From Streptomyces tropicalis (GTDB lineage Bacteria > Actinomycetota > Actinomycetes > Streptomycetales > Streptomycetaceae), in assembly GCF_029269835.1 (NCBI RefSeq), contig NZ_JARJBB010000004.1, positions 310,001 to 374,000 of the forward strand: a stretch of 64,000 nucleotides of DNA. The letters are read 5' to 3'. Shown here piece after piece: positions 8,377-16,712 of this stretch. Below the pieces are notes generated by a model. It made no database searches. It saw only the letters and a list, made by a program, of their open reading frames with translations, and was not told the origin of the DNA. The position numbers and the translations under genes were made by a program. The stretch's first letter is position 1. Each line of letters starts with the position of its first letter.

Positions 8377-8662
8377 TGCGCCTCCTCGACTCGCACGTGC
8401 GCCATCCCTTCCACCACCGTCACATCGATCACGCCCCTTCGCCCCCTGCGGCCCAGCGCGGATGGGCCGGTCGGGTGAACACGGGAGGCGGTGCCGGGGA
8501 ACGCGCGGGCGGGGGCGAGGAGGGAGCCGTGCCGGTCGGTGATGCGGCGGCGGATCGGGCGGGACCGGCTGCCCGGTTCTTGCGCGGGGGGCGCTCCGCC
8601 CGTGGAGGGGCCCGCCGGACCCGCCGATCTCCGGCTCAGCCGCTCCCGGGGCGGTCAGCCGG
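8377..8662. other. Non-coding leader and upstream region of the hydrogenase operon
   Basis: 286 bp between the hydrogenase operon start and a degraded coding remnant. Any open frames here look like compositional shadows. The promoter of the leftward operon must lie here, but no confident -10/-35 pair or operator palindrome was recognised. Confidence 0.5.
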
Positions 8663-9151
8663 TCAGCCGGTCAGCCGGTCGACCGGGGCCGCGGCGGCCT
8701 CCGCCCGGCGCACAGCCTCGCGCGCCGCGCGGTCGGCACCCCGCTGCCGCTCGTGCGCCTTGTGCTCGGCGGTACGGGCCCGGAGTGCGCCGTCCTCGAC
8801 GTGGGCGAGCTCCTCGGTCGGCCCCGGCGGTCCGCCGCCGCAGCGCGTCCGCGCGCTCCCCGGCGTGCCGGACGGCCCGGCGCACCGCCTCCCGCTCCCG
8901 CGTCCGCGGCTTCTGCGCGGGGCTCCGCGCCTCCTCCCGGGCCCGGGAGGAGGGCGGCTGTCCGGCGCCGCTCCTCGGCGTCCTGGGCGTCGGCGTCCAC
9001 CAGCAACTGCGCGAGGTACTGCATCGGCCCGAACACGCGACGCACGCAGGCCGGGCGAACCCGGCCGGCACCAGGGGCACGCCGGCCGGGTTCGGGTCGT
9101 CAGGGCCTGGTCGTCGACGGGACCGGTGTACGTCATCAGGGCGGTGGTCAC
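8663..9151 (-). pseudogene. Coding remnant broken across all three frames
   Basis: Reading leftward from the ATG at 9151, protein-like sequence hops between frames. It runs MTTALMTYTGPVDDQAL, then DDPNPAGVPLVPAGFARPA, then RRVFGPMQYLAQLLVDADAQ, then charged helix AREEARSPAQKPRTREREAV, and finally EELAHVEDGALRARTAEHKA to the stop at 8663. Joined, this would be a protein of about 160 residues with a long charged helical C-terminal half. At least three or four indels are needed. Either the gene has decayed or this stretch contains base errors. A further coding-like piece (EIHPGTLHGLTTADTDAFNP) lies just upstream at about 9330-9250. The family is not recognised. Confidence 0.55.
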
Positions 9152-9223
9152 GGTCGGGAAGCGTGGAGACGGCGAGGCCGGGCCGTGCAGGCGGGCCTCC
9201 GCGGTCGCCCAGGGCGCCGCCGC

Positions 9224-9235
9224 GGGGGGGGGGGG
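9224..9235. repeat. Poly-G tract, 12 bases
   Basis: An uninterrupted run of 12 G lies within the degraded coding stretch between the remnant and the downstream acetyltransferase gene. Such runs are slippage-prone in replication and in sequencing, so both a real indel hotspot and an assembly error are plausible. Confidence 0.9.
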
Positions 9236-9331
9236 AGAAGACGGTCCCAGCGGCGTTGCAGCGCCGGGGGGTTGAAGGCGTCGGTGTCGGCCGTGGTGAG
9301 TCCGTGGAGGGTGCCGGGGTGGATCTCGGAG

Positions 9332-9859
9332 TTATTCGTCGAGGATCCGTTCCCACAGCAACCCGTCCCGCCAGCTTCCGTCGAGAAGGATCGAGGAGTG
9401 CGCGACGCCGTACGGGCTGAACCCGTTGCGGCGCAGCACCCGCTGCGACGGCAGGTTCTCCGGATGGGTGGACGCCTCGGCGCGGTGCAGGCCGAGTTCG
9501 TCCGTCATCACCCGGAGTGCAAGTCCGAGGGCGCGTCCGGCGTGCCCTTGATTCTGGGCGGCGCCGGCGATCCAGTATCCGACGGAGCCGCGGCGCAGGT
9601 GCGGCTGCGGCAGGATGCCTCCGACGGTGACCTGCCCGATCACCTGGTCGCCGGCGAGCACCACGCCCGGCCAGACCGTGCCGGCCCGGTGTCCGGCCAG
9701 CAGCTTGTCGATCCGCTCCGCCTGGCCCTCCGGGGTGAAGAAGCGGGCGGGCTGGGCCGGTTCCCACGGCCGGAAGGCCTCGAAGTCCCGCACCCGATGC
9801 GCGGCGATCGGGGCGGCGTCAGCGGGCTCGATCAGGCGGATCCGGGTGCTGCTGCGCAT
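9332..9859 (-). CDS. GNAT-family N-acetyltransferase (RimJ/RimL type)
   Basis: 175 residues from the ATG at 9859. The order of motifs matches RimJ/RimL-like acetyltransferases: IRLIEPADAAPIAAHR at the start (beta1/alpha1), VIGQVTVGGI (beta4), VGYWIAGAAQNQGHAGRAL (acetyl-CoA pyrophosphate loop, a Q/R-x2-G-x-A/G variant) and HPENLPSQRVLRRNGF near the C-terminus. It should acetylate an amino group of a protein N-terminus or small molecule; the substrate cannot be read from sequence. It stands alone between a decayed stretch and a methyltransferase gene. Confidence 0.88.
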   Translation of the reverse strand: MRSSTRIRLIEPADAAPIAAHRVRDFEAFRPWEPAQPARFFTPEGQAERIDKLLAGHRAGTVWPGVVLAGDQVIGQVTVGGILPQPHLRRGSVGYWIAGAAQNQGHAGRALGLALRVMTDELGLHRAEASTHPENLPSQRVLRRNGFSPYGVAHSSILLDGSWRDGLLWERILDE

Positions 9860-10103
9860 GGGCTGATCCTGGTTCTGGTGCGTTGGACGAGCCGGCCGGT
9901 CCATGCGAGGGTGCCCGCGCCGCCGCAGCCTACGCCCCACGGAGGACCGAGTGGATCGCGCGGCTCGTGGTCTCGTCCAGCCCACCTTCGCCCGGCTCCA
10001 TCCGTACGAACGACGCGTTATCCGCGACGAGTTACGCCGACCTCCGGCCGCGTCTCCTCCAACTCGCCTGCGCCTGAAGCCGGCCTGCTGCGACCTGCCG
10101 CCG
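9860..10103. other. Intergenic region without recognised features
   Basis: 244 bp between the acetyltransferase start and the methyltransferase stop. All six frames were read. Short open stretches exist but none has a ribosome site plus protein-like sequence, and no clear hairpin or promoter was seen. Confidence 0.4.
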
Positions 10104-10730
10104 TCATCCCCGGGAGCGCCGGGCCCGGAACAGGACATGGCCGCTGTCGCCGTCGGGCACGACCTCCTCGAGGACCACGTCGAAGCCGGCCTGCACGAGC
10201 CATGCGCGGTTCGTCGCGGCATCGGCGTGACTCCACCACATCGCGGCCCCACCGCCGAGCCAATTCTCATCGGTCCCGGTCCAGGCTCGATGCCCGGTGG
10301 TGGACAGGAACCACCCTCCCGGCCGCAGCCAGGAAGCGATCCGCTCCAGCAGGGCCGGTTGTTCGTCCACCGGAACATGGATCAGGGCGTACAGGCAGAC
10401 GACGGCGTCGAAGCCGTACCGGGGGAGTTCCACAGTCGTGGCATCGGCCCGAATGAAGTCGGCGCCCGGCACGAGCTCCCGGGCCCTGCGGATCTGGACC
10501 TCGCTGATGTCGACGCCCGTCACGCGGTGACCCGCCGTGACCAGGGACCGGGCCACGGGAACACCGGTGCCGCACCCGATGTCCAGGACCGTGCCTGCGC
10601 CGGGGAGCAGAGCGAGCAACTCCTCGATCCACGTCCCGTACTTCGTCTCGCTGCCGTATGCCCGCTCATAGTGCTCCGAGAGCAGGTCATACCCGCGCCG
10701 GACCACTTCCTTCGGATCTTCGAGGGCCAC
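10104..10730 (-). CDS. Class I SAM-dependent methyltransferase
   Basis: 208 residues. Motif I is clear (TVLDIGCGTGVPVAR, about residues 48-62), followed by the acidic end of beta2 (VTGVDISEVQ), motif II/III-like ADFIRADATTVELP and FDAVVCLYALIHV, and the post-motif segment WLRPGGWFLSTTG. This is the Methyltransf_11/25 pattern of small-molecule methyltransferases. The N-terminus (VVRRGYDLLSEHYERAYG) is the usual helical cap. It stands in a mixed region with no obvious operon partner, so the substrate is unknown. Confidence 0.9.
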   Translation of the reverse strand: MALEDPKEVVRRGYDLLSEHYERAYGSETKYGTWIEELLALLPGAGTVLDIGCGTGVPVARSLVTAGHRVTGVDISEVQIRRARELVPGADFIRADATTVELPRYGFDAVVCLYALIHVPVDEQPALLERIASWLRPGGWFLSTTGHRAWTGTDENWLGGGAAMWWSHADAATNRAWLVQAGFDVVLEEVVPDGDSGHVLFRARRSRG

Positions 10731-11020
10731 GCGCGCACGCTACGGCGCGTCCGTCGTGAGCGCGACCTCTTTTCACCCAGGTCCCCTGGCCGCCCCTCGA
10801 CTCGGAGGCGGTGGTGCTCGCCTCCGTGCGAGCTGCGCCCAACGGCGGCACTGGTTTCAGCGGATGCCTCGTTGCCCCGGCAGACGGGCTTGCTGTGCGT
10901 GCCTTGAACGCCCGAAAGCCATGGGTCCGTAGAAGCCGCTGAGCCGGCGGCTCACGCGCGCAAGACGCTCGTGGCGCTGTGCCGGGCGAACGGGGTGTGA
11001 CCACCTGTTAGCGTGCGCGG

Positions 11021-11560
11021 ATGGAAGATCTGGGACCCGTGGCGTGGCCGCCGGAGCCGATCAGGACCGAGAGACTCGTGCTGCGTGAGCCCGGGACCCG
11101 GGACCGTGCGGCGTTCATCGAGCTGCTCGCCTCGCCGGAGGTGCACACCTACCTCGGCGGCCCCCGACCGCGTGACGAGCTTGAGCGCGAGACGTTCGAG
11201 GTACCCGAAGGGTGGCCCGGGAGCTTCGTCGTTGATCTCGACGGATCGATGATCGGCCAGATCCTGCTCAGGAGAGCAACCGGGCACCGTCGCCCGGCTG
11301 CCGCGGGGAAGGCCGACCTCGGCTACCTGTTCCTGCCGCGGGCGTGGGGATGCGGGTACGCCGCCGAGGCGTGCGCGGCGGCGCTCGGCTGGCTCGCCGG
11401 CGTCCTTCCCGGCGAGCCGGTGGTGCTCACCACCCAGACCGCCAACGTCGGCTCGATGCGCCTCGCGGCGAAGCTGGGGTTCACCGAGGTGGAGCGGTTC
11501 GAGGCCTGGGGTGCCGAGCAGTGGCTCGGCATGCGGTCCCCGGTCACGCCGTCCACCTGA
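11021..11560 (+). CDS. GNAT-family N-acetyltransferase
   Basis: 179 residues beginning PIRTERLVLREPGTRDRAAF, the standard opening of RimJ/RimL-like GNAT proteins. The acetyl-CoA binding region is LGYLFLPRAWGCGYAAEACA, in which the canonical Q/R-x2-G-x-G/A appears as RAWGCGYA. NVGSMRLAAKLGFTEVERFE closes the fold. It is a single gene on the plus strand. Substrate unknown; resistance, tRNA or protein acetylation are all possible for this family. Confidence 0.9.
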   Translation: MEDLGPVAWPPEPIRTERLVLREPGTRDRAAFIELLASPEVHTYLGGPRPRDELERETFEVPEGWPGSFVVDLDGSMIGQILLRRATGHRRPAAAGKADLGYLFLPRAWGCGYAAEACAAALGWLAGVLPGEPVVLTTQTANVGSMRLAAKLGFTEVERFEAWGAEQWLGMRSPVTPST

Positions 11561-11736
11561 GTTCGGCAGGGCGTATTCCTCACGCGCCCTCCGCCAGGTG
11601 CAGCGGCGGCCGAGCGAAGGGGTGAAGTGGAGTGCCGGTCCCCGGACTTCGGCTCGCCGGCGGGTGAGGACCTGGTCCGCCGGCGGTGCCGATCGCCTCG
11701 GTGCCGGCACGGGTGCGGCGGGGATAGCCTCTGGCC

Positions 11737-12204
11737 ATGGCGAGCTTCGAGATCACACCGATAGGTACGGTCCGGAACAATCGGACGGACGTCCAGCACA
11801 CGGACGACTGGGGTGCCGTCCGCAGCACCATCACCGTCGACGAGCGCTTCGGCGAGGCATGCCTGCAGGGTCTGGAGGGCTTCTCCCACGTGGAGGTCCT
11901 CTTCGTCTTCGACCGGTTCCCGGAACACGACGACCACCGCGAACCCCGCCCCTACCGCGGCCGCTCCGACCTCCCGCCCGTCGGCGTCTTCGCCGGCCGC
12001 GGCCCTCGCAGACCGAACCGCATCGGGGTGACGTCCTGTGCCATCGAGTCCGTCCGCGGCCGCGAACTGACAGTCGTGGGCCTCGACGCCGTCTCGGGCA
12101 CCCCGGTCGTCGACCTGAAGCCGACGATGGAGGAGTTCCGCCCGGTGGACATCAGGCAGCCGGAATGGGTCAGCCGCCTGATGTCGGAGTACTTCCAGCC
12201 GTGA
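11737..12204 (+). CDS. trmO: TsaA/TrmO-family tRNA N6-threonylcarbamoyladenosine methyltransferase-like protein
   Basis: 155 residues. In characterised members (E. coli TrmO/YaeB) the enzyme uses SAM to methylate t6A at position 37 of tRNA-Thr. The compact beta-barrel family pattern is visible: PIGTVRNN at the start, LQGLEGFSHVEVLFVFDRF, then GVFAGRGPRRPNRIGVTSC and DVDLKP-like VVDLKPTMEEF. Length fits the core domain without the C-terminal extension seen in some bacterial enzymes, so a small-molecule methyltransferase of the same fold cannot be excluded. The IS5-type transposase remnant begins just downstream. Confidence 0.85.
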   Translation: MASFEITPIGTVRNNRTDVQHTDDWGAVRSTITVDERFGEACLQGLEGFSHVEVLFVFDRFPEHDDHREPRPYRGRSDLPPVGVFAGRGPRRPNRIGVTSCAIESVRGRELTVVGLDAVSGTPVVDLKPTMEEFRPVDIRQPEWVSRLMSEYFQP

Positions 12205-12205
12205 C

Positions 12206-13070
12206 GCGCGGCGACAAGGACGATCACTGCCGGCACGGCGCGGACCGTCCGCCTCCGGGAAGGCCGACGCGCAGCGAGGGTTGTGGGCGCGCATCGAGCC
12301 GCTGCTGCCGGTCGTCCCGCGTAATCCGCGGCGTCCAGGTCGTAAGCGTCTGGATAGTCGCAGGGTGCTGTGCGGGATCCTGTTCGTGCTGCACACCGGG
12401 ATCCGCTGGGAGTTTCTGCCCCAGGAGCTGGGCTTCGGCTCGGGGATGACCTGCCGGCGACGGCTGCGGGACTGGAATGAGGCCGGGGTCTGGCAGCGTC
12501 TGCACGACCTGCTGCTCTCCGAGCTGCGGGCCGCAGACCTGCTGGACTTCTCCCGGGCTGCGGTCGACTCCAGCCGCATCCGGGCGATGAAGGGCGGGCC
12601 GGCCACCGGTCCGTCCCCGGTGGACCGGGGGCAGGACCGGCAGCGAGCACCACCTGATCGTCGAGGCGCACGGCATCCCGCTCGCGGCAATCACCACCGG
12701 CGGCAACCGCAACGACAACACCCAACTGATCCCGCTGATCCAGGCCGTCCCGCCGATCCGCGGCAAGCGCGGCCAGCCACCGCGCCGCCCCAAGCACCTG
12801 TACGCCGACCGCGGCCATGACCACGAGGTCTACCGGGACAAGGTCCGCAGGTTCCAGATCACCGCGCGCCTTGCCCGGCGCGGCACCGGGCACGGCTCCG
12901 GCCTGGGCGTGTACCGCTGGGTCGTGGAAGGAGCGATCGCGCTGCTGCACTGGTTCCGCCGCCTGCGCATCCACTGGGAGATCCGCGACGGCATCCACCA
13001 CGCGTTCGTCACCCTCGGCTGCGCCGTCATCTGCCGGCGACGACTGCGCACCGCACTTTGTTGAGAGTAA
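12206..13070 (+). mobile_element. IS5-family insertion sequence (limits approximate)
   Basis: The stretch from just after the TrmO stop to about 13070 is filled by one transposase gene in two frames. The gene ends CTTTGTTGA, and the sequence cactttgttgagagt (13054-13068), which includes the stop, resembles an IS terminus. A similar 17-bp sequence recurs at 14023-14039. The left terminal repeat could not be located, so the left boundary is a guess and the element may be truncated at its 5' end. Confidence 0.6.
12281..13064 (+). pseudogene. IS5-family DDE transposase disrupted by a one-base frameshift
   Basis: Frame 1 (from 12281) gives the typical IS5 N-terminal half: WARIEPLLPVVPR, PGRKRLDSRRVLCGILFVLH, GFGSGMTCRRRLRDWNEAGV and the first catalytic Asp in AAVDSSRIRAMKGG. 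After GPSPVDRG the reading moves to the next frame, which continues HHLIVEAHGIPLAAITTGGN, the second Asp in YADRGHDHEVYR and the Glu in YRWVVEGAIALLHWFRRLR. Removing one G from the 5-G run at 12627-12631 restores VDRGRTGSEHHL, exactly as expected for the family. The break is therefore a single-base insertion or a sequencing error. A +1 programmed shift is less likely because no slippery heptamer is seen. Confidence 0.88.
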
Positions 13071-13146
13071 GGGCTGGCGACGCGCCCCAGGAGATGGCGT
13101 GCTCGATGCGTGAGAACGCATACGTGGCAGTCGGGCCCGCGCGGCC

Positions 13147-13893
13147 TCACATCCGGGATCTCAGCACGTCGACCTCACAGCCCGGCGCGAAGGGGTCGAA
13201 GCCCTGCTCGATCAGCGAGCGAACTGCCAGCAGGCTTCGTAACGACGACCACGCGTGGATCACGTCGAGGTCGATGTCGGTGCCGTAGCCGGCGATGACG
13301 TCGTCGAGGTGCTCCTCGTGTCCGAGCGTGAAGGTGGCGAGGTCGTACAGGGCATCACCCTGGCCCGCCTCGGACCAGTCGATGATGCCGGTGACCTCGG
13401 CGCCGTCGACGAAGACGTGCGCGATCTGCAGGTCGCCGTGCGTGAACGCCGGAGTCCACGGCCGCAGCGCGGCCTCGGCGACCTGGCGGTTGCGGGTGAC
13501 CAGGTCGGCGGGCAGGACGCCGTTCGTCACGAGCAACTCGCACTCGTCGTCGAGCTCCTTGGTCAACTCGTCGATGCTTCGGCCGGCCCGGCCCGGCCGG
13601 GGCGGCAGCGGCGCGTCGTGCAGCTTCCGGATGGCGGCGCCCGCCGCGGCCCACGCCGCCGGCGACCCGGTCGATGGCCCGCCGAGGCGCCCAAGCGTCG
13701 TCCCCGGGAGCGCGGCGGTCGCGAGCACGGGTGGCTTGCGCCACAGGACCTCCGGGGTCGGGACCGGCGCGAGGGACATCGCCTCGACCTCGACGTCGAG
13801 GCGCGCCTGATCGGCGTCCACCTTCAAGAACACGTCGCCGACGCGCAGAGTCGCGCGCTCGGAATGGGCGACGACGACTTCGACCTCATCCAT
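13147..13893 (-). CDS. Aminoglycoside-phosphotransferase-like (APH) kinase
   Basis: 248 residues of the APH/choline kinase fold. The catalytic loop reads FTHGDLQIAHVFV and the metal-binding segment GIIDWSEAGQGDALYDLA. In the loop the usual Asn of HGD-x4-N is replaced by His, which may alter metal binding. The N-terminal lobe has LRVGDVFLKVDAD with the ATP-binding Lys. Such proteins phosphorylate small hydroxylated molecules. Whether this one gives antibiotic resistance or acts in metabolism cannot be told from sequence. The gene lies between the IS remnant and the DUF6233 gene. Confidence 0.85.
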   Translation of the reverse strand: MDEVEVVVAHSERATLRVGDVFLKVDADQARLDVEVEAMSLAPVPTPEVLWRKPPVLATAALPGTTLGRLGGPSTGSPAAWAAAGAAIRKLHDAPLPPRPGRAGRSIDELTKELDDECELLVTNGVLPADLVTRNRQVAEAALRPWTPAFTHGDLQIAHVFVDGAEVTGIIDWSEAGQGDALYDLATFTLGHEEHLDDVIAGYGTDIDLDVIHAWSSLRSLLAVRSLIEQGFDPFAPGCEVDVLRSRM

Positions 13894-13935
13894 GGGCGAC
13901 CAGTATCCCGGGGATGATCGCCGACGTCGCTAGGT

Positions 13936-14379
13936 TTATCGCGTGCGATTACGCGGCTGACCGCGTCCCGCTACCCCGGCGGCCTCGTGCACGACACCGA
14001 CCTCTGACCAGGTCAAGCTCACCACTTTCGTTGGGAGTCCTAAGTCGAGCAGGCTCAGCCGGGTGTCCGGGCGGCAGTGGGCGCATGCCTTCAGGCCCGT
14101 GGTGAGCAGGCGGCGGGCCTCGTCGCGGCCTACGGGGCGGCGGCGTTCGCCCGCCATGAAGCAGTCGCCGGCGTGGACCTGGACGGGGGGCCGGCCCGAG
14201 CCGATGCCCAGCTCGACGAGCCACTCGGGCGGCCGGGGGCGGCTGCGGCGCCCCCGCTCCTCCTCGGCCTGCCGCCTCCTGACCGCGGCGATCTTGCGAT
14301 CGATCCGCGCCAGCCACATGGCGTGCCAGACACGCAGGGTCGTCAGGCGCTCCAGGTCCGGCGGCAGGTCATCGAACAT
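13936..14379 (-). CDS. DUF6233-family protein, 3' end possibly replaced by an IS remnant
   Basis: 147 residues from the ATG at 14379 (MFDDLPPDLERL), the usual start of this Streptomyces family; an upstream GTG in frame would add 20 residues. The conserved body is a helical, arginine-rich segment (WLARIDRKIAAVRRRQAEEE), then PPEWLVELGIGSGRPPVQVH, GDCFMAG and a Cys pair in KACAHCRPDT. The family pattern ends at about LSLLDL. The last 33 residues are encoded by DNA containing an IS-end-like sequence, so the natural C-terminus was probably lost. Function of the family is unknown. Confidence 0.75.
   Translation of the reverse strand: MFDDLPPDLERLTTLRVWHAMWLARIDRKIAAVRRRQAEEERGRRSRPRPPEWLVELGIGSGRPPVQVHAGDCFMAGERRRPVGRDEARRLLTTGLKACAHCRPDTRLSLLDLGLPTKVVSLTWSEVGVVHEAAGVAGRGQPRNRTR
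14023..14039. repeat. Second IS-end-like sequence
   Basis: The 17-bp sequence cactttcgttgggagtc closely matches cactttgttgagagt at the 3' end of the nearby IS5-type transposase gene (one inserted base and one substitution in the shared part). It falls exactly where the DUF6233 protein stops looking like its family. This suggests the end of another, mostly deleted IS of the same group inserted in that gene. Confidence 0.45.
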
Positions 14380-14814
14380 GTATTTGATTATAGGGGTGGG
14401 TCCGGTGACCGGCAGGACGCCGAGCACCGCCAGGACCACGGCCGCGGCGGTGCCGCCGGGACCGGGTTCGTCGGCACCGACGCTCAGCCCGGCGGCCGCG
14501 GGCGGCGGGCGGCACCCTGCCCCGGTGTCCGAGCCTTCACGGCCTCTCTCTCCCGACGTCCCTCGCCCGTCCGGAGTGGGCGGGACCCGTCCGGAGTGGG
14601 CGGGCCGCCGTGAGCGGTGGGACCCCGCCGCTGCTGGGGAAGCGTCCGCCCCACCCCCGGACCGGCCGACCGCGACGCCCGGTGCGGCGGGCGATCAGGC
14701 CCCGTGGCCGACCGGGGGCTCGGTCGTCCTCCCGCGGCCGAGCGCTGCAGCGGCCCCCTTGCCCCCGGGCCCCCGTGGCCCCGGCGGCCGGGACTCACGC
14801 CGCTCGGGTGCGCA
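14380..14814. other. GC-rich intergenic region with a 19-bp direct repeat
   Basis: 435 bp between the DUF6233 start and the end of the biosynthetic operon. It contains an exact direct repeat, cccgtccggagtgggcggg at 14566-14584 and 14586-14604, separated by one base. Otherwise no protein-like frame was found. It marks the left boundary of the biosynthetic cluster. Confidence 0.6.
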
Positions 14815-15867
14815 CTACGACCGGTGGCGCACCCCCGAGTCGGCTGCCACGGACTCCCACAGCCTCGCGGTCACGTCGTCCAGCTGCTCGAACCGCTGTG
14901 TGATCCGCTTCCGCACCGACGGGGCGGACGTCGCCTCGTGGCGCAGGGCGAGCACGCCCATGGCCTCCCAGTGCCGCGCGGCCTCGTCGTGCAGGGCCAG
15001 GCTGCGCTCCGAGGCGCCGGCGACCTGCAGCGAGCGGGCCATCAGCCTGAGGCTGGGCACCGCGTAGAGGACCGAGGCGTGGTGGAAGAGCCGGCGGGCG
15101 CCGAGCGCGGCGCGTTCGGCCGGGCCCGCGAAACACTCCTCGCACAGCGCCTGATAGCGGCGGATCGCCTCCCGGAACCGTGCCTCGGCGAAGAACCGCT
15201 CCGCCTGACGGGTCAGCGCACCGCTCAGCTCCGCTCCGTCCGGTCGCCCCTCGCCGGCGGCCGCGGTCCCGTCCGCGCCCGGGACCGCGGGCCCGTCCGC
15301 GCGGAGGTCGTCGGACACGGCGTAGAAGAAGCCCATCGCGTCGTGCGCGTCGCTCTTGATCCGGTCGGCCGCCGCCCGGACCAGGTCGTCGAAGGTCACC
15401 ACGGCCCGGCAGCTGAACGGCTGTGTGCCGACGACCAGACTGTCGTGCACGTCGACATGGCCGTGGTCGGCGGCGATCCCCCGGACCACGACCGCGTGCA
15501 GGTACGGGTTGTTGTCCCGGTAGACGTCCGCGTAGTTGAGGTGGGCCGTGTTGACCCACACGATGACCGCCCCGTGCCGCTCCAGGAGCGCCTCGAGATG
15601 CGGGCCCGGCGCGTCGAAGTCGATGGGCTCCTTGTGCACCGTGAAGCCCGACCGGGCCATGCCGAGCGCCCCGGCCTCCTCCACCGGGAAGATGTACTCC
15701 GGGTACCCCGACTCGTCCAGGCCCGCCTGGAACAGATAGCCGTCCCCGCGCTCGAAGACGGTCTGTTCCTCGACCGGACGGCCGGCGATGCCGGCGAGGA
15801 CCGAGTAGCTCCCGGTGAGGCAGTTGACGGCGGTTCCGTCGTACCGGGTGACGATGTGGCTGTCCAT
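14815..15867 (-). CDS. BtrH-like (N-terminal domain) acyltransferase or cysteine-hydrolase-fold protein
   Basis: 350 residues. The N-terminal about 180 residues resemble the BtrH_N domain of butirosin biosynthesis, where BtrH moves an aminoacyl side chain from an acyl carrier protein to an aminoglycoside. A candidate nucleophile Cys16 sits in VNCLTGSYSVLAG, followed by the aromatic-rich EQTVFERGDGYLFQAG and a His/Asp pair in HGHVDVHDSL. The C-terminal half is helical (ALTRQAERFFAEARFREAIR). It is the last gene of the leftward operon, 5 bp after the DDAH-like gene. In a pathway with two discrete carrier proteins, it is a good candidate for the enzyme that releases or transfers the carrier-bound product. 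Confidence 0.65.
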   Translation of the reverse strand: MDSHIVTRYDGTAVNCLTGSYSVLAGIAGRPVEEQTVFERGDGYLFQAGLDESGYPEYIFPVEEAGALGMARSGFTVHKEPIDFDAPGPHLEALLERHGAVIVWVNTAHLNYADVYRDNNPYLHAVVVRGIAADHGHVDVHDSLVVGTQPFSCRAVVTFDDLVRAAADRIKSDAHDAMGFFYAVSDDLRADGPAVPGADGTAAAGEGRPDGAELSGALTRQAERFFAEARFREAIRRYQALCEECFAGPAERAALGARRLFHHASVLYAVPSLRLMARSLQVAGASERSLALHDEAARHWEAMGVLALRHEATSAPSVRKRITQRFEQLDDVTARLWESVAADSGVRHRS

Positions 15868-15872
15868 CCGTG

Positions 15873-16712
15873 TCACCCCCGCAGTTCGAGCGTGCAGCAC
15901 TTCACGCTGCCGCCGGCCCGGAGGAGCTCGGTCAGGTCCACCCCGACGGGCTCGAAACCGCGCTCGGCGAGCTGTCCGGCGAGGCCCGTGGCCGCCTTCG
16001 GCAGGAGCACGTGCCTGCCGTCGGAGAACATGTTCAGCCCGAACACCGCGGCGTCCTCGTCGGTGGCGAGGACGGCGTCCGGGAACATCGCGCGCAGCAC
16101 GGCCTGGCTGCCCTCGGTGAACGCCTTCGGGTAGTACGCCACCTCGTCGTCGGACAGCACGGCGAGCGCCGTGTCCAGGTGGTAGTACGACGGGTTCACC
16201 AGCCGGAGGCCGGTGACGGGCAGCCCGAAGAACTCCTGCGCCTCGAAGTGCGAGCGCTGGTCGGTGCGGAAGCCCGTCCCGGCGAGCAGCCTGCGGCCGA
16301 CGGTCAGGTAGTCGCCCTCGCCCTCGTTGATGTGCTCCGGCCAGTACAACTCGTCGAAGCCCTGACGCCGGAACCACTCGAGGTAGAGGGGGCCTTCCGC
16401 GGTGCGCTCGACGTGCCGGAAGCGGGCGCCGAACACCTTGCCGTCGACCACGGTCGCACCGTTGGCGGCGAAGACCATGTCGGGCAGGCCGGGGACCGGC
16501 TCTATCTCCAGCACGGTGTGCCCGAGTTCCCGGTACAGATCGCGCAGCCCCTCCCACTGGCGCAGCGCGAGGCCGCCGTCCACGGGCTTGACGGGGTTCA
16601 TCCACGGGTTGATGGAGTAGGTGACGTCGAAGTGGCGCGGGGGGCACATCAGGAGCCGGCGCGGGGTCGCCGTCCGGGTCCGGTTGCCTGCGGTGGACTG
16701 GTTCGCAGTCAT
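15873..16712 (-). CDS. DDAH-like amidino-group hydrolase or transferase
   Basis: 279 residues of the dimethylarginine dimethylaminohydrolase branch of the guanidino-group-modifying superfamily. Characterised DDAH converts methylated arginine to citrulline plus methylamine through a Cys-His pair. Here the substrate-loop motif PDMVFAANGATVV (about residues 77-89), catalytic His178 in YYHLDTALAVL and a C-terminal Cys pair in GGSVKCCTLEL (272-273) are visible. The gene overlaps the PPTase gene by 4 bp and has an AGGAGAAC ribosome site. In this cluster it could make citrulline or a ureido group, or hydrolyse a guanidine in the product. Confidence 0.82.
   Translation of the reverse strand: MTANQSTAGNRTRTATPRRLLMCPPRHFDVTYSINPWMNPVKPVDGGLALRQWEGLRDLYRELGHTVLEIEPVPGLPDMVFAANGATVVDGKVFGARFRHVERTAEGPLYLEWFRRQGFDELYWPEHINEGEGDYLTVGRRLLAGTGFRTDQRSHFEAQEFFGLPVTGLRLVNPSYYHLDTALAVLSDDEVAYYPKAFTEGSQAVLRAMFPDAVLATDEDAAVFGLNMFSDGRHVLLPKAATGLAGQLAERGFEPVGVDLTELLRAGGSVKCCTLELRG

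Noticed and set aside
9883-10077. 65-codon plus-strand frame between the acetyltransferase and methyltransferase genes
   Set aside because: No ribosome site and no recognisable protein pattern; neighbouring frames are equally open.
12281-12820. First half of the transposase as a complete 179-residue protein
   Set aside because: The last 40 codons are out-of-frame sequence. The real protein continues in the next frame with the remaining catalytic residues.
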